This document shows positions 63,109-64,000 of a DNA stretch of 64,000 bases, in pieces. The notes below the pieces were generated by a model. That model did not search any database, was not told where the DNA came from, and was given only the letters and a program-made list of their open reading frames with translations. Location: NCBI RefSeq assembly GCF_963666145.1, contig NZ_OY762614.1:3524501-3588500 (forward strand). Reading direction: 5' to 3'. Positions within the stretch are counted from its first letter, which is position 1. Each line of letters begins with the position of its first letter. This DNA comes from an uncultured Desulfobacter sp. GTDB taxonomy: Bacteria > Desulfobacterota > Desulfobacteria > Desulfobacterales > Desulfobacteraceae. The translations under genes were made by a program, and so were the position numbers.

Positions 63109-64000
63109 AACCGCCGCATATCTGAACTTTGATAAAAGGCATATCTGGCATCCCTATACCTCCATGACCAATCCGATCAGCGCGTATATGGTTGAACGCG
63201 CGGAAGGGGTGCACATCCACCTTGCCGACGGCAGGGTTTTAACCGACGGCATGTCGTCCTGGTGGGCCGCCATCCACGGGTATAACCACCCAGTGCTGAA
63301 CCAGGCGATTTATGAACAGACCCAGAAGATGAGCCATATCATGTTCGGCGGTTTGACCCATGAACCCGCCTGTACCTTGGCGGAAAAATTAATATCCGTT
63401 GTTCCCCGGGGGCTTGAACATATCTTTTTTTCCGATTCCGGATCCGTTGCGGTTGAGGTGGCCATCAAGATGGCCATTCAGTACCAGCAGGCGCTGGGAA
63501 AGCCCCAAAAAAAGAAACTGCTCACGGTCCGAAAAGGCTATCACGGCGACACCTTTGCCGCCATGGGCGTGTGTGACCCGGTCCAGGGCATGCACAGTCT
63601 GTTCAAAGGCGTACTCCCCGAGGCGATTTTCGCCCGGGCACCCCAATGTGCTTTTTCCCAAAGCTGGGATGAAACAGATACGGCCGAGATCGAATCGCTC
63701 ATGGCCGGGCATCACCAGGAGATTGCCGCGGTCATACTTGAGCCCATTGTCCAGGGGGCAGGGGGGATGCGTTTTTATCATCCCAACTACCTGAAAACGC
63801 TTCGATATTTGTGCCGACAGTATAATGTTTTGCTGATATTTGACGAAATCGCCACAGGGTTCGGGCGCACCGGAAAATTGTTTGCCGCCCAGTGGGCAGA
63901 TGTTTGCCCGGATATCATGTGCATTGGAAAGGCCTTGACCGGGGGCTACATCAGTTTTGCGGCAACCCTTGCAACCTCCCAGGTGGCTAAGGGGATCTCG
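63101..64000 (+). CDS. bioA: adenosylmethionine-8-amino-7-oxononanoate aminotransferase (partial, cut by window end)
   Basis: First 300 codons of a PLP class III aminotransferase. It opens MNRTAAYLNFDKRHIWHPYTSM, the BioA signature, with DGMSSWWAAIHGYNHP, FSDSGSVAVEVAIKMA, KGYHGDTFAAMGVCDP, LIFDEIATGFGRTG and CIGKALTGGY holding the PLP lysine. It makes diaminopelargonate from KAPA and SAM. Coupled to bioD; the 3' end lies beyond the window. Confidence 0.94.
   Translation, partial: MNRTAAYLNFDKRHIWHPYTSMTNPISAYMVERAEGVHIHLADGRVLTDGMSSWWAAIHGYNHPVLNQAIYEQTQKMSHIMFGGLTHEPACTLAEKLISVVPRGLEHIFFSDSGSVAVEVAIKMAIQYQQALGKPQKKKLLTVRKGYHGDTFAAMGVCDPVQGMHSLFKGVLPEAIFARAPQCAFSQSWDETDTAEIESLMAGHHQEIAAVILEPIVQGAGGMRFYHPNYLKTLRYLCRQYNVLLIFDEIATGFGRTGKLFAAQWADVCPDIMCIGKALTGGYISFAATLATSQVAKGIS

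Noticed and set aside
1..64000. CRISPR array
   Set aside because: No set of regularly spaced direct repeats was seen anywhere in the window.

Overview
The window looks like chromosomal DNA of an anaerobic, probably sulfate-reducing Desulfobacterota bacterium (Desulfobacteraceae-like). The evidence is the oxygen-independent cobalamin genes (CbiG, fused CbiET), cytoplasmic Fe-S/flavin/molybdopterin oxidoreductases, two TauE/SafE sulfite-exporter-type permeases, NtrC-type sigma54 regulation, and an exported protein with a VPVPGA-type (PEP-CTERM-like) tail. This assignment is inference; no rRNA or tRNA is present to confirm it.

Layout. 0.1-4.2 kb (minus): an exported PEP-CTERM-like protein, a C45-type acyltransferase/hydrolase, an AraC-type regulator and a decayed gene. 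4.3-12.4 kb (plus): a cobalamin cluster (cbiET, cbiF, cbiG, an unknown membrane-anchored protein, cbiH, cbiP), interrupted by two minus-strand genes, one an ArsC-like nitrogenase-associated protein. 12.4-17.2 kb (minus): DUF554, EcsC, a P-type proton-type ATPase and a universal stress protein. 17.5-19.5 kb: a diguanylate cyclase that may lack its N-terminus, and a molybdopterin-binding protein. 19.6-31.3 kb (all minus): a three-gene two-component operon with a near-consensus sigma70 promoter, then a TauE/SafE permease, a NuoG-like Fe-S protein, a CBS protein, a glutamate-synthase-type flavoprotein, a 4Fe-4S protein and a molybdopterin oxidoreductase. The last group looks like one cytoplasmic electron-transfer system. 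A candidate sigma54 promoter and an upstream palindrome precede it, and a sigma54 activator is encoded beyond its far end.

31.7-38.0 kb (plus) is a tightly coupled seven-gene cluster: two GT4 glycosyltransferases, a radical SAM/SPASM enzyme, a small Cys- and Tyr-rich protein, a membrane protein, an exported protein and a frameshifted third glycosyltransferase-like gene. No known system fits it in my reading. 38.3-43.2 kb holds a membrane sensor-like protein, a second TauE/SafE permease and a large hybrid histidine kinase.

43.2-48.0 kb is an accessory, partly decayed island. It has a highly structured non-coding segment (candidate ncRNA, possibly an orphan HEARO/omega-RNA, or an attC-like site), a superfamily 1 helicase cut off by an IS3-family element, and a small membrane protein. 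48.0-54.4 kb: cupin, a new small ORF, a TonB receptor with two periplasmic metal-uptake-type proteins, lipB and lipA. 54.5-58.7 kb: a zinc-dependent phospholipase C-like protein and a cardiolipin synthase gene split after codon 12 by a complete 1.85-kb IS with a 5-bp target duplication. 59-64 kb (plus): aldehyde dehydrogenase behind a candidate sigma54 promoter, type II NADH dehydrogenase, bioD and the start of bioA, which runs off the window.
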